20,593 bases of DNA from an uncultured Oscillospiraceae bacterium (GTDB taxonomy: Bacteria; Bacillota; Clostridia; Oscillospirales; Oscillospiraceae). Shown one piece after another: positions 1 through 5,336 of this stretch (position 1 is the stretch's first letter; the number at the start of each line of letters is the position of its first letter). Below the pieces are notes generated by a model. It saw nothing but the letters and a program-made list of their open reading frames with translations, did no database searches and was not told the DNA's origin. The DNA lies in assembly GCA_910589085.1 (NCBI GenBank), contig CAJUSG010000046.1:1-20593 (forward strand). The letters run 5' to 3'. The translations under genes were made by a program, and so were the position numbers.

Positions 1-52
1 GTCTTGAAATCTCTCAGTTTTTTCACCAAAAATCTTTTTTGACCTCTTTTTC

Positions 53-141
53 TGGCGCAGCGGGAGGGATTCGAACCCTCGTGGGATTGCTCCCAAACTG
101 ATTTCGAGTCAGCCCCGTTATGACCACTTCGATACCGCTGC
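53..141 (-). tRNA. tRNA-Ser (anticodon CGA)
   Basis: Read on the minus strand, this folds as a complete class II tRNA. The acceptor arm GCAGCGG pairs with CCGCTGC, followed by discriminator G and an encoded CCA (53-55). The anticodon arm is CTGA-CTCGAAA-TCAG, giving anticodon CGA for the serine codon UCG. A long variable arm (TGGGA...TCCCA) marks it as serine type, and the T arm is GAGGG-TTCGAAT-CCCTC. A promoter lies about 200 bases upstream at 339-367, with a decayed tRNA-like stretch in between. No clear terminator hairpin is visible in the 52 bases beyond its 3' end. Confidence 0.97.
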
Positions 142-220
142 ATACTATATTTCCAATGCCTTGCCCACTCACGAAAAGAGAGGACACCACATAGAAAATC
201 GCAGATCATTCTAAATTCCA

Positions 221-307
221 GTATTTGCAAGGCTTTTCACCAAGCTAAGTCCGACTGCCTCATACGATTTCAAGTCAGCACTAGTACAACCTCTTCGCTG
301 TTGCTAC
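221..307 (-). pseudogene. degenerate tRNA-Ser-like sequence upstream of tRNA-Ser(CGA)
   Basis: On the minus strand, the first 42 bases (307 down to 266) line up without gaps to the 5' half of the neighbouring tRNA-Ser, with 29 of 42 bases identical. A 14-base stretch around the anticodon (GCTGACTTGAAATC) differs at one position. The anticodon position would read TGA, also serine (UCA). The 3' half does not fold cleanly. The T-arm region keeps only a GCTT/AAGC stem, and the acceptor 3' strand looks like TTGC-AAA-TAC against GTAGCAA, as if three bases were inserted. No CCA follows. I read it as a decayed tRNA-Ser copy or a tRNA-like leader element. It lies between the promoter and the functional tRNA, so it should be transcribed. 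Confidence 0.5.
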
Positions 308-338
308 CTACATTTTTCACCTTTTAGAAACCGAAGAT

Positions 339-367
339 ATTATACCACACCTTTTTTATTTTCGCAA
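339..367 (-). promoter_or_regulatory. promoter of the tRNA-Ser unit
   Basis: On the minus strand there is a -35 box TTGCGA (367-362), a 17-base spacer and a perfect -10 box TATAAT (344-339). Transcription would begin near 332 and run through the tRNA-like stretch into tRNA-Ser. No other promoter is visible between it and the tRNA. Confidence 0.75.
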
Positions 368-569
368 GTTGATAAGCGAGATTTTTCATCTTTCTTGTTT
401 GCAGATCGCATTTATAAAAGAAAGACAATTCGAGCTTACAGCTCAGACCAGAGAGCCAGCTAGTCTAGTGACCCCGCCGCGGTAAATTGGCAACTGTATA
501 CCCCCTTTGAGCGGAGGCTTTCTTCTTTCTTAATACTCTCTCCCCCCACATATTCTCTCTGACACACAG
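368..569. other. gene-free stretch, nothing recognised
   Basis: No ORF with coding character and no recognisable RNA family. A short GAGCT-tac-AGCTC hairpin sits near 433-446. On the minus strand it is followed by a T-rich run, so it could be a weak terminator, but five base pairs is little support. The stretch is a GC/AT patchwork like the IS remnants that follow. Confidence 0.4.
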
Positions 570-677
570 CTACACCCAGCTCTGGATCAACTCCGCCGTC
601 TCCTCCAAACTCTTGCCCCGGCAAAGTAGGCATCTGCCTGTCCCCGGATTATATCCAAAAGTGCCTGCCCAGCGCAT
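570..677 (-). CDS. possible 35-residue small protein, unknown
   Basis: A minus-strand frame begins at an ATG (677-675) just after the G-rich heptamer repeat, which could supply a ribosome-binding GGGG run. It encodes about 35 residues ending in TAELIQSWV. Third positions are GC-rich as in the real genes nearby, and there is a CLLC pair typical of small zinc knuckles (residues about 17-20). The frame extends further upstream, but there it only translates the heptamer repeat and the IS remnant. It may be the C-terminal scrap of a larger gene cut off by insertion-sequence activity. No family is recognised. Confidence 0.25.
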   Translation of the reverse strand: MRWAGTFGYNPGTGRCLLCRGKSLEETAELIQSWV

Positions 678-683
678 ATTCAA

Positions 684-715
684 CCCGTTCCCCGTTCCCC
701 GTTCCCCGTTCCCGT
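684..715. repeat. four tandem heptamers CGTTCCC (G-quadruplex-capable on minus)
   Basis: Four exact copies of CGTTCCC occupy 686-713, with flanking bases extending the pattern. On the minus strand this gives five runs of three or four G, each separated by AAC. That meets the usual sequence rule for an intramolecular G-quadruplex. Confidence 0.9.
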
Positions 716-717
716 CT

Positions 718-985
718 GGAGCCTGTTCACATAAGAAAATTTGTGGTAACATAAAAGAATGAAAATAGAAGAAAACCATACTAACAGATCGAGGACTGCT
801 TCCCAAGACAGCGGAAACCAGCAAAGATCAACAACCTAGTTGTGTTGAACGCAGTGCTTTACGTCGTAGAAAACGGGTGCAAATGGAGGAGCCTGCCCAA
901 AGAATGCGGAGATTGGCACATGATTTGTGTCCGGGTGAACCGCGGGGCGAAAAAGGACGTGCAGCAAGCAGCCTTCCTTCTGTAG
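718..985 (+). pseudogene. IS5-family (IS427-like) transposase, 5' remnant
   Basis: An ATG at 759 opens a frame reading MKIEENHTNRSRTASQDSG. One base appears to be lost near 815, and the neighbouring frame then continues KPAKINNLVVLNAVLYVVE and on through CKWRSLPKE to DWH, up to a TAG at 983. This is the N-terminal helix-turn-helix region (DUF4096 type) seen at the start of IS5/IS427-group transposases. The GAGCCTGTTCAC at 719-730 resembles the left terminal repeat of such elements. The DDE catalytic part is absent, so the copy is dead. The family call is from recognised motifs; the exact IS is not identified. Confidence 0.75.
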
Positions 986-1080
986 ATAAAAAAGATGCGC
1001 CGAACGAAAAGTCCATACAATAGGGCAGTCGGAAAATTTTGACGAGAGCCCCGAAAAATTTGTGTAAAAGAGAATAAAAG

Positions 1081-1132
1081 ACATCCTTTCAGTCAAGAAT
1101 CGGAGCAGGAAAGAACTTGATTGAAAGGATGT
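1081..1132. repeat. 17-bp inverted repeat ahead of the IS256-type remnant
   Basis: ACATCCTTTCAGTCAAG (1081-1097) faces CTTGATTGAAAGGATGT (1116-1132), pairing throughout with a single G-T, and encloses about 18 bases. It sits directly before the transposase start. It could be a hairpin that blocks read-through or translation from outside transcripts, as known for some insertion sequences, but that role is inferred. Confidence 0.8.
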
Positions 1133-1138
1133 ATTTTT

Positions 1139-1267
1139 ATGGAGAAGACCCCGAAGGAAGTGCTGAAGGCCTACGTGGACAGCCAAAAATTCAGCAGCAC
1201 CACACAAATTATGGACGCAATGAAAGATATGTGCATCACATGGGAGAAGCGGAGGACGGACAGGTAG
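1139..1267 (+). pseudogene. IS256-family transposase, N-terminal remnant fused to trpE debris
   Basis: An ATG at 1139 starts a frame reading MEKTPKEVLKAYVDSQKF, then SSTTQIMDAMKDM. This matches the usual opening of IS256-type transposases (a helix with an MKDMF-like motif). The match stops at about 1232. From there the bases are the reverse complement of trpE, and the frame runs only to a chance TAG at 1265-1267. No DDE residues remain. The sequence just upstream (about 1052-1080) resembles an IS256-type left end rich in TTTTACAC-like bases when read in reverse. The break point therefore marks an insertion or deletion that cut off trpE. Confidence 0.65.
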
Positions 1268-1831
1268 TTTTCTACTTCCACCGTGCCGAATTTGCTGATC
1301 TTCCCCAGGTCGTTCCGGCCCAGGTCCACCAGCATGTTGTGCTCGGCCAGCTCCTTCTCGTCGCTAAGCAGTTCACTCTATATCCTGGAACCGCTCCCGG
1401 TCCTGGGCCTTCAGCTTCAGGGAAGGCTCGGCGTATTTGAGGTAGTCGTAGGCGAAGTACCCCACCAGTCCGCCGGTGAAGGGCGGCAGTCCCGGCACGC
1501 GGGGGCTCTTGTGCTCCGCCAGGAGTTTGCGGAGGATGGGGGCCGGGTGCTGGAGCTCTGTGCGCACGGTGTCCCGGTCCCGGAGCTGGAGGATGCCGTC
1601 CTTGCAGGTGACCTCCAGTGTTGGGTCGAAGCCCAGGAAGGTATAGCGGCCCCAGCCGGCGCTGTCTGCGGCGGACTCCAGCAGGAAGCAGTGTCCGCTT
1701 TTGGCCCGGAGAATCCGCAGGGCCTGGATTGGAGTGATGAAGTCGGAGAAGAGCTCCCGGCTGACGGGGACATAGCGGCAGCCGCCGGATGCCGCCAGCT
1801 CACGGGCTTCCTTCAGGGATGGATAGTACAT
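1228..1831 (-). pseudogene. trpE: anthranilate synthase component I, internally deleted and truncated
   Basis: The gene starts with GGAGGAACG, then ATG at 1831. The first 152 codons are a good TrpE N-terminal domain, including SGHCFLLESA, GRYTFLGFDP, the GGLVGYFAYDYLKYAEPSLK region and RFQDIE, ending at TGA 1375-1373. Immediately beyond, in a shifted frame, it resumes as ELLSDEKELAEHNMLVDLG, then RNDLGKISKFGTVEV and SVLRFSHVMH. This belongs roughly 190 residues further on in intact TrpE. It is then cut at about 1228 by the IS256 remnant, so the rest of the chorismate-binding domain is gone. Two lesions, an internal deletion with frameshift and a lost 3' end, make this non-functional. No trpG, trpD or other trp gene is in the window. 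Its leader is still present upstream. Confidence 0.9.
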
Positions 1832-1857
1832 AGACGTTCCTCCTTCCGGGGACGGGC

Positions 1858-1902
1858 AAAACAAAAACACCCGCCCTCGACTACAATGAGTCAAGGACGG
1901 GC
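1858..1902 (-). terminator. T-box-controlled leader terminator
   Basis: On the minus strand, CCCGTCCTTGACT pairs with AGTCGAGGGCGGG across a short loop and is followed by a T-rich run (TGTTTTTGTTTT). It is placed directly after the T-box motif, as expected for the terminator conformer. Confidence 0.9.
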
Positions 1903-2141
1903 GAAAATATCGCTCGCGGTGCCACCTTGCTTCACGGCCTGAAAAGGCCATGCCCTTAACGGAGTACCAACATACCCCCGGCAACTGACGTATGCCCACA
2001 CGTCGCGGGGTACTCGGCGGTAAACGCCTTTGCCCGCGCCCTCGGCGGTCCATTTGCCGACCTGTTTCCCGCCCGATTCCCAGCGCCACGGGCTCTCTGT
2101 GGAGGCATAACCGGTTTGATCTCCGCTTCAACGGTTTGATG
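1858..2141 (-). promoter_or_regulatory. T-box riboswitch, tryptophan type
   Basis: The minus strand carries the canonical T-box bulge sequence AAGGTGGCACCGCG (1928-1915). It is followed by a leader terminator (1902-1858). About 210 bases of structured leader precede it, with a candidate UGG specifier (TGG followed by A, at 2052-2050). Uncharged tRNA-Trp would stabilise the antiterminator and let transcription enter trpE. The specifier is my best match by position and by the downstream gene, not a folded model. The gene it should control is broken. Confidence 0.9.
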
Positions 2142-2147
2142 GGTGAA

Positions 2148-2176
2148 AGTATAGCGCGGGACAGGCCCGCTGTCAA
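2148..2176 (-). promoter_or_regulatory. promoter of the T-box/trpE leader
   Basis: On the minus strand, TTGACA (2176-2171), a 17-base spacer, then TATACT (2153-2148). The start would be near 2141, just ahead of T-box stem I. Confidence 0.85.
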
Positions 2177-2197
2177 GGGGCAATTTGCACAAAATCG

Positions 2198-2626
2198 TCA
2201 GCGCGTAACAGCGCTTTCTGGCCTCTCCCCGCACAGATCCGCCAGGGTAAACTCCGCCAGATAGTCGGAGATCACTCTGTCCAACCCCTGCCAAAGGGTC
2301 AGCGTCCGGCAGTCCGCCTGCCGGGGACAGGGCTTCTGCCCCGGCCCCAGGCAGGCCACCGGGGCCAGCGGCCCTTCCATTCGCTCCAGGACGGAGCGCA
2401 CACTGTATTCCTCTGGAGGCCGGTTCAGCCGGTAGCCGCCGCCCTTTCCCCGCATGGCCTCCAGCTCCCCACCCTTCACCAGCTCCTTCACGATGATCTC
2501 CAGATATTTTTCCGAGATCCCCTGCCGTTCGGCTACATCCCGCAGTGGCACGAAGCTCTCGGCCTGATGCTCGGCAACATCCACTAAAAACCGAAGCGCA
2601 TACCTTCCCTTTGTGGAAATCATCAT
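2198..2626 (-). CDS. Rrf2-family transcriptional regulator (CymR/IscR-like)
   Basis: 142 residues, the usual Rrf2 length. The N-terminal winged helix shows MISTKGRYALRFLVDVAEH, then the recognition-helix region ISEKYLEIIVKEL and the wing motif RGKGGGYRL (residues about 59-67). Cysteines 92, 100 and 106 have the order used by IscR-type Fe-S ligands but a C-x7-C-x5-C spacing instead of C-x5-C-x5-C. It may therefore sense Fe-S or redox state, or be a CymR-like cysteine regulator. It is divergent from metY-cysK, sharing a 130-base region with matching half-sites, so control of those genes and of itself is the likely role. It starts after AGGAGGGGA; two adjacent ATGs are possible. The last codons form a small AGCGC/GCGCT hairpin, at best a weak terminator. 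Confidence 0.9.
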   Translation of the reverse strand: MMISTKGRYALRFLVDVAEHQAESFVPLRDVAERQGISEKYLEIIVKELVKGGELEAMRGKGGGYRLNRPPEEYSVRSVLERMEGPLAPVACLGPGQKPCPRQADCRTLTLWQGLDRVISDYLAEFTLADLCGERPESAVTR

Positions 2627-2649
2627 AAAATCCCCTCCTGTTTTTACCT

Positions 2650-2678
2650 ATCATACCACAGGGTTAATAGGATTTCAA
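2650..2678 (-). promoter_or_regulatory. promoter of the Rrf2 regulator gene
   Basis: On the minus strand, TTGAAA (2678-2673), a 17-base spacer and TATGAT (2655-2650). Half-site 2666-2673 overlaps its spacer and -35 box, which fits autoregulation. Confidence 0.75.
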
Positions 2679-2719
2679 GAATCATATTATTCCTATTGAC
2701 AAAGTAGGTTTATAGGAAT
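2666..2719. promoter_or_regulatory. three-half-site operator between the Rrf2 gene and metY
   Basis: AATAGGAT (2666-2673), ATTCCTATT (2689-2697) and ATAGGAAT (2712-2719). The second and third form an exact inverted repeat of ATTCCTAT/ATAGGAAT; the first is a near copy in the same direction as the third. They cover the -35 of the Rrf2 promoter and both the -35 and -10 edges of the metY promoter. A regulator bound here would block both. Assigning the Rrf2 protein as binder is inference. Confidence 0.7.
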
Positions 2720-2724
2720 ATAAT
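2696..2724 (+). promoter_or_regulatory. promoter of metY-cysK
   Basis: Consensus TTGACA (2696-2701), a 17-base spacer and consensus TATAAT (2719-2724). A promoter this strong next to operator-like repeats suggests control by repression. Confidence 0.9.
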
Positions 2725-2756
2725 TCCCACATCCAAACAGAAAGGGGAACTTTCCC

Positions 2757-4043
2757 ATGAGCTACAGATTTGAGACCTTACAGCTCCACGTGGGCCAAGA
2801 GCGGCCGGACCCCGCTACCGATGCCCGGGCTGTGCCTATTTATCAGACAACCTCCTATGTGTTCCGCAATTCCGCCCACGCCGCCGCCCGGTTCGGGCTG
2901 GCGGACGCCGGGAACATTTACGGGCGGCTCACCAACTCCACCCAGGATGTGCTGGAGAAGCGGCTTGCCGCCCTGGAGGGCGGCGTGGCGGCGCTGGCCA
3001 CCGCCTCCGGCGCGGCGGCAATCACCTATACCATCCAGGCACTGGCCCAGGCGGGGGATCATATTGTGGCGCAGAAGACCATCTATGGCGGCAGCTACAA
3101 CCTGCTGGCCCACACTCTGCCCCAGTACGGCATCCGGACCACCTTCGTGGATGCCCACGACCTGGCCCAGTTGGAGGGAGCCATCCAGGACAACACCAAG
3201 GCCGTCTATCTGGAGACCCTGGGCAATCCCAACAGCGACATCCCGGACATCGACGCCATCGCGGACATCGCCCATAAGCACGGCCTGCCCCTGGTGATCG
3301 ACAACACCTTCGGTACGCCCTACCTTATCCGGCCCATTGAACACGGGGCGGACATCGTGGTCCACTCCGCCACCAAATTCATCGGCGGCCACGGCACCAC
3401 CCTGGGCGGCATCATCGTGGACAGCGGGAAATTCGACTGGAAAGCCTCCGGCAAGTACGCCCCTATCGCCGCGCCCAATCCCAGCTATCACGGGGTCAGT
3501 TTTGTGGACGCCGCCGGGCCCGCCGCTTTCGTCACCTACATCCGGGCCATTCTCCTCCGGGATACTGGGGCCACCATCTCTCCCTTCAACGCCTTCCTGC
3601 TGCTCCAGGGGGTGGAGACCCTCTCCCTGCGGCTGGAGCGCCACGCAGAAAACACGAAAAAGGTGGTGGCGTTCCTCTCCAACCACCCTCAGGTGGAGAA
3701 GGTCAACCACCCCAGCCTGCCGGACCATCCGGACCACGCCTTGTACGAGCGATATTTCCCCAACGGCGGAGGCTCCATCTTCACCTTCGAGATCAAGGGC
3801 GGGCAGGCGGCGGCCCACAGGTTTATCGACAGCCTGGAGATCTTCTCCCTGCTGGCCAACGTGGCGGACGTGAAGTCCCTGGTGATCCACCCCGCCACCA
3901 CCACCCACTCCCAGCTCTCCCCCGAGGAGCTGCTGGACCAGGGCATCAAGCCCAACACCATCCGCCTGTCCGTCGGCACGGAGCATATCGATGACATTAT
4001 CGCCGATCTGGAAAAGGGCTTCGCTGCGGTGGCAGCTATGTAA
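2757..4043 (+). CDS. metY: O-acetylhomoserine sulfhydrylase (aminocarboxypropyltransferase)
   Basis: A PLP enzyme that makes homocysteine from O-acetylhomoserine and sulfide (cytosolic, methionine and cysteine metabolism). The 428 residues match the MetY length, longer than most cystathionine synthases of the same Cys/Met fold. The start has FETLQLHVGQ with PIYQTTSYVF; the PLP lysine is Lys207 in VVHSATKFIGGHGT; the C-terminal SVGTEHIDDIIADLE is typical. GGGG at 2744-2747 is the ribosome site, nine bases before ATG, and lies in a small GAAAG/CTTTC hairpin. It is the first gene of a two-gene unit, 15 bases ahead of cysK. Cystathionine gamma-lyase or gamma-synthase is less likely because of the length and the MetY-type insertions. 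Confidence 0.95.
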   Translation: MSYRFETLQLHVGQERPDPATDARAVPIYQTTSYVFRNSAHAAARFGLADAGNIYGRLTNSTQDVLEKRLAALEGGVAALATASGAAAITYTIQALAQAGDHIVAQKTIYGGSYNLLAHTLPQYGIRTTFVDAHDLAQLEGAIQDNTKAVYLETLGNPNSDIPDIDAIADIAHKHGLPLVIDNTFGTPYLIRPIEHGADIVVHSATKFIGGHGTTLGGIIVDSGKFDWKASGKYAPIAAPNPSYHGVSFVDAAGPAAFVTYIRAILLRDTGATISPFNAFLLLQGVETLSLRLERHAENTKKVVAFLSNHPQVEKVNHPSLPDHPDHALYERYFPNGGGSIFTFEIKGGQAAAHRFIDSLEIFSLLANVADVKSLVIHPATTTHSQLSPEELLDQGIKPNTIRLSVGTEHIDDIIADLEKGFAAVAAM

Positions 4044-4058
4044 CAGGAGAGAGCGAGC

Positions 4059-4988
4059 ATGTCCAACATCTACACATCCGCCGACCAGCTCATCGGCAAA
4101 ACGCCCCTGCTGGAGCTGACCCATATTGAGAAGGAGGCCGGGCTGAAGGCCCGCATCCTGGCAAAGCTGGAGTACTTCAATCCCGCCGGTTCCGTAAAGG
4201 ATCGCATCGCCAAAGCCATGATTGATAACGCGGAGCAGAAGGGCCTCCTGAAGCCCGGCTCCGTTATCATCGAGCCCACCTCCGGCAATACAGGCATCGG
4301 CCTGGCCTCCGTGGCCGCGGCCAGAGGTTATCGAGTTATCATCATCATGCCGGAGACCATGAGCGTGGAACGGCGGCAGCTGATGAAAGCCTACGGCGCG
4401 GAGCTGGTTCTCACCGAGGGAGCTAAGGGGATGAAAGGCGCTATCGCCAAGGCGGAGGAGCTGGCGGCGGAGATCCCGGACAGCTTCATCCCCGGGCAGT
4501 TCACCAACCCGGCCAATCCCGCCGCCCACAGCTCGTCCACCGGCCCGGAAATCTGGGCGGACACGGACGGTCAGGTGGACATCTTCGTGGCTGGCGTGGG
4601 AACCGGGGGGACCATCACCGGCGCGGGGCAGTACCTGAAGGAGCAGAACCCCGCGGTGAAAATCGTGGCGGTGGAGCCCAAGGACTCCCCCGTTCTCAGC
4701 GGGGGCCACTCTGGGCCCCATAAGCTCCAGGGCATCGGCGCTGGTTTTGTCCCGGAGGTACTGGATACATCCGTCTATGATGAAATCATTCCCGTGTCCA
4801 GCGGGGACGCCTTCGCCGCCGGACGGCTGGCGGGGCGTAAGGAGGGCATACTGGTGGGCATCTCCTCCGGCGCGGCGCTCCACGCGGCGATTGAACTGGC
4901 AAAGCGGCCCGAGAGCGAGGGAAAGACCATCGTTGTCCTGCTCCCGGACACCGGTGACCGGTATCTGTCCACACCGCTTTTCATATAA
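4059..4988 (+). CDS. cysK: cysteine synthase A (O-acetylserine sulfhydrylase)
   Basis: Makes L-cysteine from O-acetylserine and sulfide, PLP-dependent. The 309 residues are typical. PLP lysine is Lys47 in FNPAGSVKDRI; the substrate loop is PTSGNTGIGLA; the phosphate-binding loop is GTGGTITGAGQYLKE; the C-terminal PDTGDRYLST is a hallmark. It ends in LFI, so it has the Ile C-terminus that in other bacteria docks into serine acetyltransferase (CysE); whether that happens here is unknown, and no cysE is nearby. Ribosome site AGGAGAG lies just before the ATG. It follows metY closely and is closed by a strong terminator at 5001-5041. Confidence 0.96.
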   Translation: MSNIYTSADQLIGKTPLLELTHIEKEAGLKARILAKLEYFNPAGSVKDRIAKAMIDNAEQKGLLKPGSVIIEPTSGNTGIGLASVAAARGYRVIIIMPETMSVERRQLMKAYGAELVLTEGAKGMKGAIAKAEELAAEIPDSFIPGQFTNPANPAAHSSSTGPEIWADTDGQVDIFVAGVGTGGTITGAGQYLKEQNPAVKIVAVEPKDSPVLSGGHSGPHKLQGIGAGFVPEVLDTSVYDEIIPVSSGDAFAAGRLAGRKEGILVGISSGAALHAAIELAKRPESEGKTIVVLLPDTGDRYLSTPLFI

Positions 4989-5000
4989 GTTCAACAAAGC

Positions 5001-5041
5001 AGCGGCATCGCCCGGATACCCCGGAGAGATGCCGCTGTTTT
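5001..5041 (+). terminator. terminator of metY-cysK
   Basis: AGCGGCATC (5001-5009) pairs perfectly with GATGCCGCT (5028-5036) and is followed by GTTTT. Confidence 0.88.
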
Positions 5042-5193
5042 CTATTTGTTGCCACATGACCGCTCTATATGTCCACGCATGGAGTGCGTCTGTGCGCTGT
5101 GTAGAAATACACAAAGGAAGCTTCCCCAAAAACAGAGCTTTTGGCGTAGTCACTGAAATCCAGCGATTGAAGCCCGCTTCTTGCTGAAAATCG

Positions 5194-5223
5194 TTGACAG
5201 GCCAGCATTTCTGCTCGTATAAT
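5194..5223 (+). promoter_or_regulatory. promoter of glnA
   Basis: TTGACA (5194-5199), an 18-base spacer and TATAAT (5218-5223). Transcription would begin near 5230, only a few bases before the leader terminator. Confidence 0.85.
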
Positions 5224-5233
5224 CGGAGCCGAG

Positions 5234-5276
5234 AGAGCAAGGGCGCCCCCTCAAGGGGTACTCCCTGCTCTTTTTT
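5234..5276 (+). terminator. leader terminator/attenuator of glnA
   Basis: AGAGCA (5234-5239) pairs with TGCTCT (5266-5271). Inner pairs include CCCC/GGGG around loop TCAA, and six T follow (5271-5276). It stands between the glnA promoter and the gene. Its left arm contains GC-AAGGGC-GCC, a possible small hexaloop hairpin that would compete with the terminator. Compare the similar arrangement before glnN. Confidence 0.8.
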
Positions 5277-5336
5277 GAATAACTATTTTACACTAAAGCA
5301 ATCAATTCAGGGCCATTGCGCCGGAAGGAGACAGCG

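Larger units (their letters stand above)
5042..5336 (+). promoter_or_regulatory. glnA upstream region and leader
   Basis: A gap of almost 300 bases with no gene. The first 150 bases hold small perfect hairpins (TGTGTA-gaaa-TACACA at about 5097-5112 and CCAAAA...TTTTGG at about 5125-5144) of unknown use. Then come a promoter (5194-5223), an intrinsic terminator (5234-5276) and 60 bases of leader ending in GGAAGGAG before glnA. The layout indicates regulated termination ahead of glnA. Confidence 0.7.

Noticed and set aside
420..560. Possible 6S or other structured RNA
   Set aside because: Only a five-base-pair hairpin and a weak imperfect palindrome were found; no match to a known RNA signature.
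686..713. Short repeat array considered as a CRISPR
   Set aside because: Seven-base units without spacers; a simple tandem repeat.
1283..1942. Plus-strand 219-codon frame across the trpE region
   Set aside because: It reads the complement of trpE and of the T-box terminator; no family resemblance and no ribosome site.
5097..5144. Small hairpins upstream of the glnA promoter considered as the ANTAR hairpin pair
   Set aside because: They lie upstream of the strong TTGACA/TATAAT promoter, and their loops (GAAA and a seven-base loop) do not fit the hexaloop pattern cleanly.
2778..5240. Very long minus-strand open frame opposite metY-cysK
   Set aside because: It is the shadow of two clear PLP-enzyme genes in GC-rich DNA. 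It is rich in Gly, His, Val and Asp, with no domain, ribosome site or promoter.
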